Source: Neopestalotiopsis rosae
Taxonomy: Eukaryota > Ascomycota > Sordariomycetes > Amphisphaeriales > Sporocadaceae
Assembly: GCA_023078685.1 (NCBI GenBank)
Contig: JALGAS010000003.1
Coordinates: 930,001 to 994,000, forward strand
DNA length: 64,000 nt
Reading direction: 5' to 3'
Under the pieces are notes generated by a model. The model worked only from the letters and a program-made list of their open reading frames with translations. It ran no database searches and had not been told where the DNA came from. Positions 55,501 to 64,000 of this stretch are shown piece after piece; the first letter of the stretch is position 1, and each line of letters opens with the position of its first letter. Made by a program: the position numbers and the translations under genes.

Positions 55501-56179
55501 AGCGACGACAATTCAGACTTCTCCCATGGCAACCACGACTGTTCAGGCCACTAGTTCGACTACCATTCTCAAGGCCATTGAGACAACGTCGACCGCGATG
55601 GCCACCTCTACCGCGCCAGCTTGCACCTCCTCCCCGGGAATGAAGTGGGCGTACTATGACGCGAGCAGCATGAGCAGCATCGACGCCATCAGTTCCATGA
55701 CTCCTTTGGCAACTGGTGTCGCCCAGAATGGCATTGGAAACTTCTACGCCAACGAAGGCACGACACTCACTTATTTGGAAGGCTCATCCGTGTCGCTTTC
55801 AGGCATCAGATTTGTGCTGGGTTATACTGGTTACATATATGCCACCACGACTGGAACATACACCTTTTATGCCTTTGGCGTAGATGATGAGTTCTGGATG
55901 TGGTGGGGCTCCACGGCCTATAGCGGCTGGAATAGCAGCAACTACAATGTTGACCAGAAGCTCTATGCTGGCTACAAGACGGCCACCATTACCCTCACCC
56001 AGGGCACGTATCTGCCGCTCCGTATCTTGTACAGGCAAGATACTGGGCCGGGATACTTTGGCATCAATCTTTACGATCCCTACGGAAATGACCTACTCAG
56101 TGTTGAGGACAGCTGGTCTTTCAGGCAGGCTATCTTCACCAATACTTGCGACGGACAAGCACCAGCCTTTGCGGCGTGA
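52538..56179 (+). CDS. Large secreted GLEYA-domain adhesin-like protein
   Basis: Single exon, 1213 residues. The signal peptide is MQLLWPAVALLASLPLPAAA. Residues about 25-340 are a Ser/Thr-rich stalk with nine-residue tandem repeats. About 350-510 is a globular domain (TPADTNALWYTAPANESAEI, YIESVTCAGN, CTATGTFEELA) resembling the region Pfam lists, from memory, as DUF7029. About 576-646 is an unusual run of amphipathic Lys/Val/Ala helix (WSSIKKAVSSVKAAVKSVAK and on) after SPRG. About 650-1000 is a second globular, Gly- and Cys-containing part (DYWCINCGIKGNI) resembling DUF7223. A Thr/Ser linker leads to a C-terminal GLEYA/PA14-type lectin fold (about 1028-1213) with KWAYYDAS, TTTGTYTFYAFGVDDEFWMW and LPLRILYRQDTGPGYFGINL. 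GLEYA domains are found in yeast and fungal cell-wall adhesins that bind glycans. There is no C-terminal GPI signal, so wall linkage, if any, would be by another route. A Kex2-like KR site lies in TLFKRGLP. Confidence 0.88.
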   Translation: MQLLWPAVALLASLPLPAAAKCHRASPSLNISGAPGSGIDGQSPTQTSSLISSPSASGYAAGKTPTIISSSSVSGYATDSPALAAVSASPSLSASSLSSLLSSDSLSASEMPSSSSSLISISSQYDASLTSQSASVTSVTVDGYVLVSTVSVSLSDSSSSSSSSSYAATETVFGTETLTSTASSESSTITSSSTFSDITASSASSDATSSSTSPDITTSFASSDVTLSSVYIGAPSSSASSEVTASSVSSDVTVSSVLSDATVSSDSVTITISSISASASDASLTITDSASQTLSTSSVQASSTEFSQSTVSSDSATITDSSTSATTTVFPTDAVGTTSEFDGPITLEAAPTVTLMPAPPYGVDQGSLDVVTPADTNALWYTAPANESAEITATIMRLSLTYLYSSIALDQSIYIESVTCAGNMISANFNDTEVFSYIKPIWQSYSQILFITAASSCSSDGQNVFFLTSGTPVCDETISTCTATGTFEELANVYSELGADWGAIEMDDSTATTTTSSSSACSSPPASEISGLPAASCGSDFDSLLDSKLGFYSGDDSDIDSVMALIAPGTQTKLSPRGFWSSIKKAVSSVKAAVKSVAKTVATAVVKVAAKVVTSAVKYVAKAAVSIAKTVVTIAKTVYNVVKFLVTGDYNQTFNMNVDVAPPDSLLVKSPWDDQLGFKFYHFAVDPKDSGYSLWDNAIDLISDELGANAKSEPGVDYWCINCGIKGNIQATGTLKANLGGIKTAELKINGNMYAGLFVGVDAFATIKKKNTKTLFKRGLPTLSIPKIFVLGPSVSLGVSAEARIEVIGRALAGASLNWPKINGTINFLDKTKTVTSGFTPVLNGTLQTTKKSKLILSLGLPVAIEFGLDLLDGTWKKEASLTETPSLQAVLDYEESMKISGTTENGGCGSVDTTPSTKCYGVYWNITAVNDVELNLFDVVNYNLFHWESKVIAEGCVGKWADNSSSIDTCSSDNSTSSSTSSVATITATTIQTSPMATTTVQATSSTTILKAIETTSTAMATSTAPACTSSPGMKWAYYDASSMSSIDAISSMTPLATGVAQNGIGNFYANEGTTLTYLEGSSVSLSGIRFVLGYTGYIYATTTGTYTFYAFGVDDEFWMWWGSTAYSGWNSSNYNVDQKLYAGYKTATITLTQGTYLPLRILYRQDTGPGYFGINLYDPYGNDLLSVEDSWSFRQAIFTNTCDGQAPAFAA
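53108..53350 (+). repeat. 27-bp tandem repeat coding the adhesin stalk
   Basis: Nine consecutive 27-bp units, each coding nine residues of the type SSxxSSDVT (for example ASSASSDAT, TSFASSDVT, ASSVSSDVT). One unit (LSSVYIGAP) has diverged and the last is partial in motif. In-frame unit changes would alter stalk length. Confidence 0.85.
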
Positions 56180-56803
56180 AGCGGCGATTCCTAGTATAAT
56201 AGATAATTCTTAGTATTAATCGGGAGTGTCCACAGAGTCTTCACTTTCGTTGCAAATTTTATTCAGTAATTCCTTTCGAGTCTCTAGCTCGATTCAAGTG
56301 GCTACAATTACCCAAAACGACATCCGACCAGGGATTTCCACGGCCACTAGCTGCCGAAGCTCCATTCATCGCATCGGAACGGGGCCGATGATACTGGCTC
56401 AACTGGTTTTGACCGCTTCTGAAAAAATAAATACTGATCCGCATCTCCCTCAACTACCACGGCCAATTGCCGGATCCGACGTCATTTTTGGAGACTAACT
56501 CCCCCATGCCCTCGGAATTTCCACCAGATTCGCAGAAGTTTGTGGATACCAACCCAGTCACCAGTCTTGCCAGTCACTTGAGCGACCCCCGGACCTGGAT
56601 ATTATTCTCCACTTCCCCATACTGCACCCCAAAAATCCCCGCATGGTCGCTTAAATCGCGGACAGACAAAAATGTCCCAGTCCGTGTGTTGGTGTATAAA
56701 AGCTATTTACTGGCTACTTGCCGCCATGGTGATGGTTGTCGGTTGTTGGGCATCTGGACTGTTCACTTTTTATGAAAGTGTCCGCGATCAATTTCTAGAC
56801 ACC
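56180..56803. other. Upstream region of the tannase/feruloyl esterase gene
   Basis: About 620 bp. Holds the adhesin 3' flank and the esterase promoter, including a TATA box listed separately. A frame starting at an ATG at 56672 is in frame with the esterase but begins upstream of the TATA box. Confidence 0.5.
56695..56700 (+). promoter_or_regulatory. TATA box of the tannase/feruloyl esterase gene
   Basis: TATAAA, 104-109 bp before the ATG at 56804. Because it lies downstream of the earlier in-frame ATG (56672), it favours 56804 as the true start. Confidence 0.55.
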
Positions 56804-58521
56804 ATGGCTCGATTCGGCCTGTCTTCCCTTGCGGCTCTGACTGTACATGCAGCCACCTCTCTAGCTGCCGCTGTCAACTCTGGGCAATGCAGCAGTCTAG
56901 CCGCATGTGGTACCACCTTTGGTGAGGGAGTTAGCATAATCAATGCTACTTCCATACCGGCTTCTGGTTTGAATGTTTCTGGTACTCTCAACACCGTTTC
57001 GTTTTGTCGCGTCTTTGCAGAAGTTGCATATGGCGATAATGATACCGTCGGTTTTGAAGTATGGTTGCCAGATGGAACGCAGTACAATGGGAGGTTTCTT
57101 GTTGTCGGTATGTCTAACACAGATGTTCGCTTAGTCGCAGCGTCCCCACTGACAATACCTTATGTAGGAAACGGAGGCATGGCAGGTGTTGTCGATGAGT
57201 CGGCACTAATGCTCAACGTCAACAAGGGCTACGCCGTCGCCGGTGGAGACTCCGGTCATCTCGCATCACAGAACAACGATGGCGAGGGCGAGCCTGGGGT
57301 TTACATCCCGTACCTACATGATCAGGATCAGGTGTCTGCCTGGATCCACAACTCGATTGCTTTGTTCACGCCACCGGCCAGAATGGTTACTGAGCACGTC
57401 TACGGCAGCGCTCCGGCTTATTCGTATTACCAAGGCTGTTCGACTGGTGGTGCCCAAGGGTTTGCTCTCGCGGAATTTTATCCAGATCTATTCGATGGTA
57501 TCGTCGCCGGCTGCCCGGGTAATTGGTATTCACACCTCGCATTATCCTTCTTGTGGAATACTATCCCATCCACAGTCAGTATCCCTGCTTCTCTCTGGTC
57601 TGAAAGAGGCGTCCACTGACAGCCCCCACAGAGTGCGAGTTTTCTCCCACAAGAGACTCTTGACTACATCAAGTCGGCAGTGGTCTCAACATGCGACGAG
57701 CAAGATGGTGTCTCGGACGGACTGATTGAGGATCCGCTATCATGCAAGTTCGACATCACGTCCTTGAGTTGCGCCGTGAACGACACTGCGCAATGCTTGA
57801 CAACTGAGCAAATGGCATCAGTTCTGCGCATCTATGGCGGACCCCACGACAGCAGAGACAACTCGAGCCTCTACCCCGGATTCTCATTTGGCAGCGAATC
57901 GGAATGGATATATCAAGAGGAGCTATTAGCGGACTCGTTCACCATTCCGATCTTGCAGAACCTCGTATTCGACGACTTGTCCTATAACGCGAGCACGTTC
58001 AACTGGGGCAGCGACGTGGATCTGCTGAATGCTAGGGCGGGAACGCTCATCGATGAGATCAATCCGAATCTCTCAAACTTCAGCACCCGTGGGGCCAAAA
58101 TGATTGTTACCCAAGGATGGACCGATCCTTTCAATGCAGCTACTTGGCCGATAGAGCATCGCGAGCAATTGGCAGCTGCCACGCAAGGAAACATTGACGA
58201 TTGGTTCGGACTGTTCATGATTCCCGGTAAGTTTATTCATCCAAATATGCGATTGTCGTTCGGGCATATTTGGTCTAATTCGTCATCGATTTAGGTGGCG
58301 GTCATTGTGGTGCTGCGTCAGGTTATCCCCAGGCTCCAGCGACGTACCATTCCCTGGAGGCCATAGTTCAGTGGGTGGAAACGGGAACGAGGCCTCTGGA
58401 AATGGTTAGTAGTGATCCGACAGATGGAAGCAACCGAACCAGAAAACTGTGCCCTTTTCCCCAGACAAGTCACTACATTAGCGGCGATTCCGACGATTGG
58501 TCATCCTATAATTGCGTATAG
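56804..58521 (+). CDS. Secreted tannase/feruloyl esterase family enzyme
   Basis: Alpha/beta hydrolase that cleaves gallate, ferulate or related esters from plant polyphenols and cell walls. Five exons (56804-57107, 57168-57574, 57632-58226, 58295-58404, 58465-58521; introns 60, 57, 68 and 60 nt) give 490 residues. The ATG at 56804 sits in CACCATGG and starts a clean signal peptide (MARFGLSSLAALTVHAATSLAAA). The catalytic triad motifs are complete: nucleophile Ser193 in QGCSTGGAQG, acid Asp in TQGWTDPFN, and His in PGGGHCG. Cys residues next to Ser and His form the family's CS-D-HC disulfide. VVGNGGMAG is rebuilt across intron 1. That intron is 60 nt with no stop, so retaining it would add 20 residues in frame; comparison with the family motif indicates it is spliced. 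No frame damage. Confidence 0.92.
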
Positions 58522-59039
58522 TATACCCGTCTGTACGCAAGTTTGTAAGAATCATAGTAAATATAGAAATGTTCCGTCATGGTTGTTCAGAGTGCGCTAA
58601 TCATGCTGGTGGGAGCCCTGCCGAGCCTACCAAAGTGTTCACTAAACCCCAGCACTAGCCAAAAGTCACCTTCAGCTCCATTCCCCCAGAGCATGACATA
58701 AGCTTTCGGCATGACAATACTTGGATCAGTAATCGCAAATGTCGTACTCCCATACCACCACCGAGTACCGAGTCTTGAATTTTGAACACCATTATATGCA
58801 GTCGAGATTTTTAATCGCGAGTGAATGCGATTATCAATCGCGCAACATTTCAAGCGCAGTGCAACATCGTGAATTAGCATAAAAATGGCCGCCATGAACT
58901 GTCTGATTGAAAAATGGAGAATGAAAAGCATCACATTCAAAGCCAATACTCAATACTCACACTCATCACTTAGCATCAATTAGCCGACATAATAACACGC
59001 CTCAATTCAATCGCAATAGTCGAAATACAAATCTCAGTC
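58522..59039. other. Intergenic region, esterase 3' flank and NmrA-gene promoter
   Basis: About 520 bp. A 119-codon minus-strand frame (58946-58587) has no recognised domain. Nothing else seen. Confidence 0.5.
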
Positions 59040-60192
59040 ATGACCGCCAAATCAACTGTTCTCATCGTGGGCGGTAAGTGATTCATGTCCATTGTTTTTG
59101 TCAGATCAAATACAAACAAGACACTGTAGGCACAGGAGCTCAAGGCGCAGTGATTACCCGAATCCTGTCGGAAACGAACAAGTACTCCATCCTGGTCTTT
59201 ACCCGCAGCACCACCTCAGCCCACGCCCAAGAGCTAGCTGCCCTGCCCAATGTAGAACTCGTCCAGAGCAAAACCGACGCCGGATATGACCTGGACGCAT
59301 TCTACGAGACGGCCAAGCGTGCAGACTCGGTCTTTATCAATACCGATGGATTCGCCTTGGGTGAAATGGCCGAGACGTTTTGGGGCATTCGTCTCTTCGA
59401 GACGAGCGCCCGAGCAGGAGTCAAGCATGTGATTTACAGCGGGTTGGACTCCAACGGCAAGCCAAGCGGGTATAATCCCGACCTCTATGTCGGTCATTAC
59501 GAGGGCAAGGCTCGTGTTCAAGGTCAGTCGGTATGCATCACAGTGCAAATGGCAAAAGTAGCTAACGAAAGTGAATAGAATGGATCAAGTCGCAGGGTAG
59601 AGACGGCCGGATGGCTTGGACGATTCTGCGCTCCGGTCCGTACGCCGAGAGTCTGCACGAGGCTCTGCGTCCCCAGTTCACGCCCGACGGAACCGCCGTG
59701 TTCGCCTTGCCCATTGGCGACGAGGGCGAGATCCCGTTTGTCGGTCTGGAGGACTTTGGCCACTACGTCGACTGGGCACTTTCCCACCGCGACGAAGCAA
59801 ACGGTCAAGATATCGGTGTGGCCATCGAGTTTGCCAGTCTCGCGAAACTGGCGGCGGCGTATACTGCCGTGACGGGCAAGCCCGCAACCTGGAAGTCCAT
59901 CCCGGCCAAGGCCTGGAACGATGTCGCCTGGGCAAAGCTGCCGGATCAGGGCGCCACCAAGATTGGCTACATGTCCATCAGCGACCCCAAAGTTTTAAAC
60001 CTTACCTATGACCAGAACTTTACAAATTGGTTCAATCTGTACAGGTCGAGAATCTTGAAAAGAGACTTTGATTTGTTGGACCGCATTCTGCCAGAGAGGG
60101 ACAGCTCTATTGAGGGTTGGATGCGAAGGGTCGGGTATACTGGGGAACCAAAGACGGTTCTTAGAAGCATGCAAAATCCCGGAAGAGCTTAA
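59040..60192 (+). CDS. NmrA-like NAD(P)-binding protein
   Basis: Atypical short-chain dehydrogenase of the NmrA family, which includes redox-sensing regulators that bind NAD(P) with little or no catalysis, and some reductases. Three exons (59040-59073, 59130-59522, 59579-60192; two 56-nt introns) give 346 residues. The Rossmann motif is rebuilt across intron 1: STVLIVG-GTGAQGAV, a GxxGxxG pattern. Further landmarks are STTSAHAQELAALPNVELV (family spacing of the second strand), FETSARAGVKHVIYSGLDS (strand 5, with YSG near the usual active-site position) and GRMAWTILRSGPYAESL, the substrate-loop motif. Gly-Pro-Tyr-Ala-Glu takes the place of the more usual P-x-x-F-M-x-N. No catalytic Tyr-x-x-x-Lys pair is evident, favouring a regulatory or non-SDR role. 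Confidence 0.87.
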
Positions 60193-61344
60193 ATGTTCTT
60201 GTTTGACGCCGCATTTCGTGTAACTTATTACTTCATGCCAATTTCTTGGGGGGAGTATCGGTGTCTTTTTCCTTGGTTGAGCGAAGGATTTCTCCTAGAT
60301 TTTTGATATTTCCCAAGCAAGATAGCATGCGTCGAAATTTTGAGTACATTTTATACAAAATAAGAGTCGTGACACAAAAGAGCACCCTCGAGTTTTTACA
60401 CATACGGGTTGCCAAGACTGAAACATGGCACTTAGCAGGCGGCCATCCCTAAAAATGGGCGGGGTTTGCTCGTAGCGCTTCGTGATCTGGCTATTCTGGT
60501 CTAGCACACAAATGCATCACTGCCATGAGTAGCACCTCTTATGAATCAACTACTCGTGTGCTTGAATTGACTATTGAGAACGTATCTTTTCGCAATTCCA
60601 TTAGGAAAATTTGATATTTGCAAGACGATGATTTATGATGTTATATCTTCTCATCCAGAATTGGGGATTGAATGCATTTGTTGTGTCGTAATGTCATCCC
60701 CAATTTTGCTCTCCAACCCAGAGCAAAATGTGCACTCCACTAACAGATTAAAAAAATCCTCTACAATGTGTCAGGCCCTTCTCTCTTTTAAATGTACTGG
60801 ACCACCGGCAAATGGGCCCTAGAATCAGCGTCACAAGTGCCGATACACTCAAGTAAATAGCTAAGTTATCTATTCCCTTCGCATTCGGCATACTCAGGCC
60901 CAAGAATTTGGGAATATCCGTTCTCCTCGCGAATAATGCGTTTAAAATAGGGCCAACTCCAACACTTGAAATTTATGTGGACCCCTGGTGTTTCTGGCAT
61001 GGCCACGGTTTAGGTTAAGGTACGGGGCCGCTGAATGTACAGACAATAGAGGGACTGTCTAGTGAATCGTATTCATTCCGTTAGCCTACATTATCACAGA
61101 TTTTCCCTGGCCGCTTACCATTATATATAGGTTAGGTAACTTTTGCGCGCTCAGCTCACTCTTTTCTTTCTACTACTTTGCCTACACGTGGTAGTTTCAC
61201 ACTATCGGTTATTTGGCGCCTCAGTCAACCCCCACCACTCCTAACCAACATCATTCCAATCAATCCAAGTAAATGCAAGGTTTTTGGTTTTTTTTCTCCC
61301 CTTTCTAAATCTATTTATTCTCGCACGCGCATTTGTACATTACA
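60193..61344. other. Upstream region of the F-box gene
   Basis: About 1.15 kb. TATATATA at 61122-61129, some 215 bp before the F-box ATG, and T-rich sequence at 61280-61301 are promoter-like. No supported gene; I found no upstream P450 sequence here that could belong to the 3' fragment beyond the F-box gene. Confidence 0.5.
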
Positions 61345-62922
61345 ATGCCGGTGACGCCACTTCCCTTGGAGCTGTGTGTCTTTGTAGCTCAGCACCTCCC
61401 AAACAGTGACATTAAGAGCCTACGCCTTGTTTGCAAGGACTTTTGGGGCAAGTTCCATCTACGCCTGGACCGGGTGTTCCTATCTGCCAACCCATTGAAT
61501 ATCCAGGTCTTTCGATCTATTGCAGCCCATAAGACCTTCCGTCATGGCATCGTTGAGATCATTTGGGACGATGCACGGCTCAAAGGAGATATGGACAGGC
61601 ATGAGCAGCGGGCGCTTGAGGACAACCTGAGCGACCCAGGGGACATATCCGGCGATCAGTACTGTTCGGACTCGGATGACGCGGCAGCAATGGGTGCTGA
61701 AAGGCCAGCTGATAATGCCCCCAGATGGTACAAGATTATGTGTCACCGAAGTATCTCTGATCTGAAACGCCGTAGCCGTCGGGGATGTAACCGACCAGCT
61801 ACCCAGGCACGTTTGCGAGAGCTTGAAGGACAACTATCCAGTAGCGAGTCTTGGAAGTATTATAAGCATCTCTTGGAACAGCAGCAACAGGTTCTCGTTA
61901 GTGGGACCGATGCCGAGGCTTTGAGATACGGCCTTACTCGGTTCCCAGCACTCCGTAGGCTGATAGTTACACCCACGGGTCATGGGTTCCTGTTCGGATC
62001 GTTTTATCAGACACCAATGATTCGTGCATTCCCCTACGGCTTTGTCTACCCGGTTCCTATTGCCTGGCCCACACAAGAGGATTTCGAACTGCCCCCATGG
62101 GTGAAGCCGTGGGATGACAGCCAACGGCAGATATGGCGCGGCGTCTGTATCACTTTGCAGGAACTCGCCAAGCAGGAACATAACGTGGTTGAGTTCCTTA
62201 TCCAGCCAAACGGCCACAGGACCGGTTTGAATTGTCGCATGTTTGATCAGCCGTGCCAGGAGTACGACTCCTTCAAGAAGCTGCTTGGTTGTCCGGGCTT
62301 TCGATATCTGGAACTTTCGGTTCTTGCTGACGAAGAGGACGATGATTGGAGCGCACTAACAAATGGGCGCCTGTCTGAAGCGCTTAGCGAGGCCATGGAC
62401 CTTGAACATCTGGATTTCCGGTTCCAGATCGACGCGGACCAGGAAATCGACCTGGAAAGGATTCCGCCACTCCGCAGCATGCTGCCCTTTGACCGATGGC
62501 CCAAATTGCAACACTTTGGGCTTGCACGCGCCCTCGTACGACATGAAGAGCTTATTTCCGTCTTACAGAATCTGCCACCAACAGTCCGGTCTGTGGAGCT
62601 GAGTGAATTGCACTTTTTCGACGAAAGGCCAAATCCGATTTATAGTCGGCGGCGCTTACTACGTCGTATGCGTGAGGATCTAGACTGGCGTACACGGCTA
62701 CCGAAAGACCGTCCTCGTATTGGCTTCAACACTGGCGCATATGAGGGAATGACTCGCCAAGACTGTTTTGATGTTGAAGTGGTCAGTTTCATCTATGGAG
62801 AGGGGCCCAATCCCTTTGATGAGCCGGAAGTAGAAGCTGTTGCGGCGCCGAATGTCATTGTCGGCTATGCTCAGGACCCGCTAGAACCAGACTATACTCG
62901 TGAGCATGCTATGCCGTGCTGA
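61345..62922 (+). CDS. F-box protein
   Basis: F-box proteins recruit substrates to SCF ubiquitin ligases through Skp1. Single exon, 525 residues from the ATG at 61345; the frame is open four codons further upstream, but only from a TTG. The F-box occupies the extreme N-terminus: PVTPLPLELCVFVAQHLP then DIKSLRLVCKDFW, with the usual Leu-Pro, Leu and Val-Cys-Lys positions. The rest is a large C-terminal region of LRR-like spacing without clear repeats (FPALRRLIVTP, FRYLELSVLAD, LEHLDFRFQ, VRSVELSELHFF), typical of the poorly described fungal F-box/LRR-like group. An acidic loop (SDSDDAAAM) lies near residue 110. The stop codon overlaps the branch-site sequence GCTGAC of a P450 intron remnant, so the 3' end abuts foreign sequence. 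The last few residues may not be ancestral. Confidence 0.8.
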   Translation: MPVTPLPLELCVFVAQHLPNSDIKSLRLVCKDFWGKFHLRLDRVFLSANPLNIQVFRSIAAHKTFRHGIVEIIWDDARLKGDMDRHEQRALEDNLSDPGDISGDQYCSDSDDAAAMGAERPADNAPRWYKIMCHRSISDLKRRSRRGCNRPATQARLRELEGQLSSSESWKYYKHLLEQQQQVLVSGTDAEALRYGLTRFPALRRLIVTPTGHGFLFGSFYQTPMIRAFPYGFVYPVPIAWPTQEDFELPPWVKPWDDSQRQIWRGVCITLQELAKQEHNVVEFLIQPNGHRTGLNCRMFDQPCQEYDSFKKLLGCPGFRYLELSVLADEEDDDWSALTNGRLSEALSEAMDLEHLDFRFQIDADQEIDLERIPPLRSMLPFDRWPKLQHFGLARALVRHEELISVLQNLPPTVRSVELSELHFFDERPNPIYSRRRLLRRMREDLDWRTRLPKDRPRIGFNTGAYEGMTRQDCFDVEVVSFIYGEGPNPFDEPEVEAVAAPNVIVGYAQDPLEPDYTREHAMPC

Positions 62923-62930
62923 CTTTGTAG

Positions 62931-63368
62931 ACGATTGTTACCACCTCTTCGCTGTACTGCAATACTAACCCTAAAATCTTCCCGGAACCCGAGATGTTCG
63001 ACCCACACCGCTGGGAAAACAGTTCACCGGAGATGGACAAGTGGCTGGTGCCTTTTTCTAAAGGCAAGCGAATGTGCCCAGGGAAAGAGTACGTTTGACA
63101 TTCTCGAACTCTTGGGATTAGATTCTGACCCATAATAGAATCTCTGTCATGGAGCTATTCATTGTCTTTGCGCTCACTTTCCGCAAATTCGAGTTGAGAC
63201 CAGTGGACACTACGTAATTATAAGCTATGAATCACGATGGTACTATGCTAATTTGATTCTTTTAGTCTTGACGATTTCGCTTGGAAGGTTTATATATCTC
63301 TTCATTTCAAGGGCCGTTTCTTCCACGCCAACATGGTCCCGCGTCCCGGTATTGCGGTCGCCACTTGA
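62931..63368 (+). pseudogene. 5'-truncated cytochrome P450: last three exons only
   Basis: P450s are haem monooxygenases; only the C-terminal 111 residues remain. Exon pieces 62931-63088, 63139-63213 and 63266-63368 join in one frame through two intact introns (50 and 52 nt, GTACGT/TAG and GTAATT/TAG). They contain the PERF-type segment KIFPEPEMFDPHRW, the haem-binding loop FSKGKRMCPG with its Cys ligand, a following helix (SVMELFIVFALTFRKFEL) and the usual C-terminus (DDFAWKVYISLHFKGRFF), with a stop at 63368. Immediately upstream, GCTGACTTTGTAG is a good branch site and acceptor, so the break lies inside an intron. Everything before it (membrane anchor, I-helix, ExxR) is missing and replaced by the F-box gene. 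No start codon serves this piece, so it is a relic. Confidence 0.85.
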
Positions 63369-63501
63369 GCCCTCGTATTGCCATGTTGTTATTCTTTCTA
63401 TTGGACCCTGGTTTGGAATGGTTTTGACAGGCTGAGTAGGTTGTATCCAAAGGAGCTGATTTTGTAATATATTACAAACATTTGTTAATTATTTAGTCTT
63501 A

Positions 63502-64000
63502 ACGTCCGTTACCCACTTTTGGCCACCCCCTATATTTGGCCACCCTAAAAATGCTTTACCGCTATAATAACTATTAATTTTAAATTTTTATAATTTTACT
63601 AATTTTACCTTAATTAATTCTATTTTTTGCAATAACGTTTTTTTAGCTTATATGCCTTAATATATAAAAAAATATATTATTTAGGTATTTAAAGCCGTCG
63701 CTAATAATGCTAGCGTTAAATTAGCTATATTAAAATAAGGTATATTACGATTAACGCTAAAAAACCGGATTAAAGGTTATTAGGCTAGAGATATAGCCTT
63801 TTTTAATTTATAAAAATTTTTATTAATTAAGGAAAATTATTTAGCTAAATAAATTCGAATTTAAGCTAATTTAAAGCTGCCGCTATTTTATTAATAATTA
63901 AAAGAATTCGCTAAGCGTATCCTAAAAATTTATAAAAATATATAATTTTTTGGAAAAAATTAGGTATAATCCTTTATTAAAAAAAATTTATTAATAAAAA
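63502..64000 (+). mobile_element. RIP-degraded pogo/Fot1-type DNA transposon, left end
   Basis: From about 63502 the base composition drops to extreme AT. A TA dinucleotide (63500-63501) is followed by ACGTCCGTTACCCAC and two TTGGCCACCC copies, as expected for a terminal inverted repeat of a TA-inserting element. Further in, one frame reads (X marks stops) LTLKNRIKGYXARD, KENYLAKXIRI, LKEFAKRILK and GKNXVXSFIKK. These match the helix-turn-helix/CENP-B-like N-terminus of pogo-family transposases, including the TL-NR-KG and GKNW motifs. The stops fall where relatives have Gln or Trp codons, the outcome of C-to-T and G-to-A change by RIP. The element continues beyond the window, so its right end and DDE domain are not seen. 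The exact left border is uncertain by some bases. Confidence 0.75.
63519..63545 (+). repeat. Pair of direct TTGGCCACCC repeats in the transposon end
   Basis: Identical 10-mers at 63519-63528 and 63536-63545, 17 bp apart. Paired subterminal motifs of this kind are often transposase-binding sites. Confidence 0.7.

Noticed and set aside
56672..56803. Upstream in-frame ATG extending the esterase by 44 residues
   Set aside because: It lies upstream of the TATA box at 56695 and would hide the clear signal peptide that starts at 56804.
60441..60458. GGCCATCCCTAAAAATGG, similar to GGCCACCCTAAAAATG in the transposon end at 63538
   Set aside because: The match is too short and imperfect, without a second end or target duplication, to claim a solo terminal repeat.

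Overview
The window is nuclear DNA of a filamentous ascomycete (Pezizomycotina; a Sordariomycete-like plant- or litter-associated fungus is likely, species not determined). The reasons are: genes with short introns (mostly 50-77 nt, GTAAGT-type donors, CTGAC/CTAAC branch sites); typical Pezizomycotina families (HET, NACHT/STAND, Zn2Cys6 factor, Pth11-like receptor, DUF3602, DUF3176, GLEYA adhesin, GH10 xylanase, pectin lyase, tannase/feruloyl esterase); and an AT-rich transposon at the right edge whose stop codons look like repeat-induced point mutation (RIP). I see no rRNA, tRNA, CRISPR or bacterial features. Exon limits below were worked out by eye from reading frames and splice consensus, not from transcripts.

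Left part (1-9.5 kb): 5' part of an Atg22-like vacuolar permease gene running off the left edge (-); a secreted GH10 endo-xylanase (+); a small multi-exon gene of unknown function (-); a four-exon DUF3602 gene whose introns all cut the repeated GRGG motif (-); a Gtt1-like glutathione transferase (-).

Middle-left (10.9-25.9 kb): a Zn2Cys6 transcription factor (-) divergent from a salicylate-hydroxylase-like FAD monooxygenase (+), a plausible regulator/enzyme pair; a SprT-like zinc metalloprotease (-); and a 1504-residue tricalbin (+) at an ER-plasma membrane contact-site role.

Middle (29-42 kb): Pth11-like seven-helix receptor (+), small secreted or GPI-anchored cysteine protein (+), SUR7/PalI-type eisosome protein (-) with a tandem-repeat tail, HET-domain protein (+), DUF3176 membrane protein (-), pectin lyase (-).

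Right part (45-64 kb): multi-pass membrane protein (+); STAND/NACHT NLR-like protein (-) whose C-terminal coding region looks broken; a small secreted protein (-) divergent from a 1213-residue GLEYA adhesin-like protein (+); a five-exon tannase/feruloyl esterase (+); an NmrA-like protein (+); an intronless F-box gene (+) that runs straight into the last three exons of a 5'-truncated cytochrome P450; and a RIP-degraded pogo/Fot1-type transposon. 

Taken together, the genes serve plant cell wall degradation and cell-surface interaction (xylanase, pectin lyase, tannase, adhesin, Pth11-like receptor, small secreted proteins), aromatic or xenobiotic turnover (monooxygenase, glutathione transferase, NmrA), allorecognition or cell death (HET, STAND), and conserved housekeeping (Atg22, tricalbin, SUR7, SprT). 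The right end shows accessory-compartment signs: broken genes, lineage-variable families and a degraded transposon.
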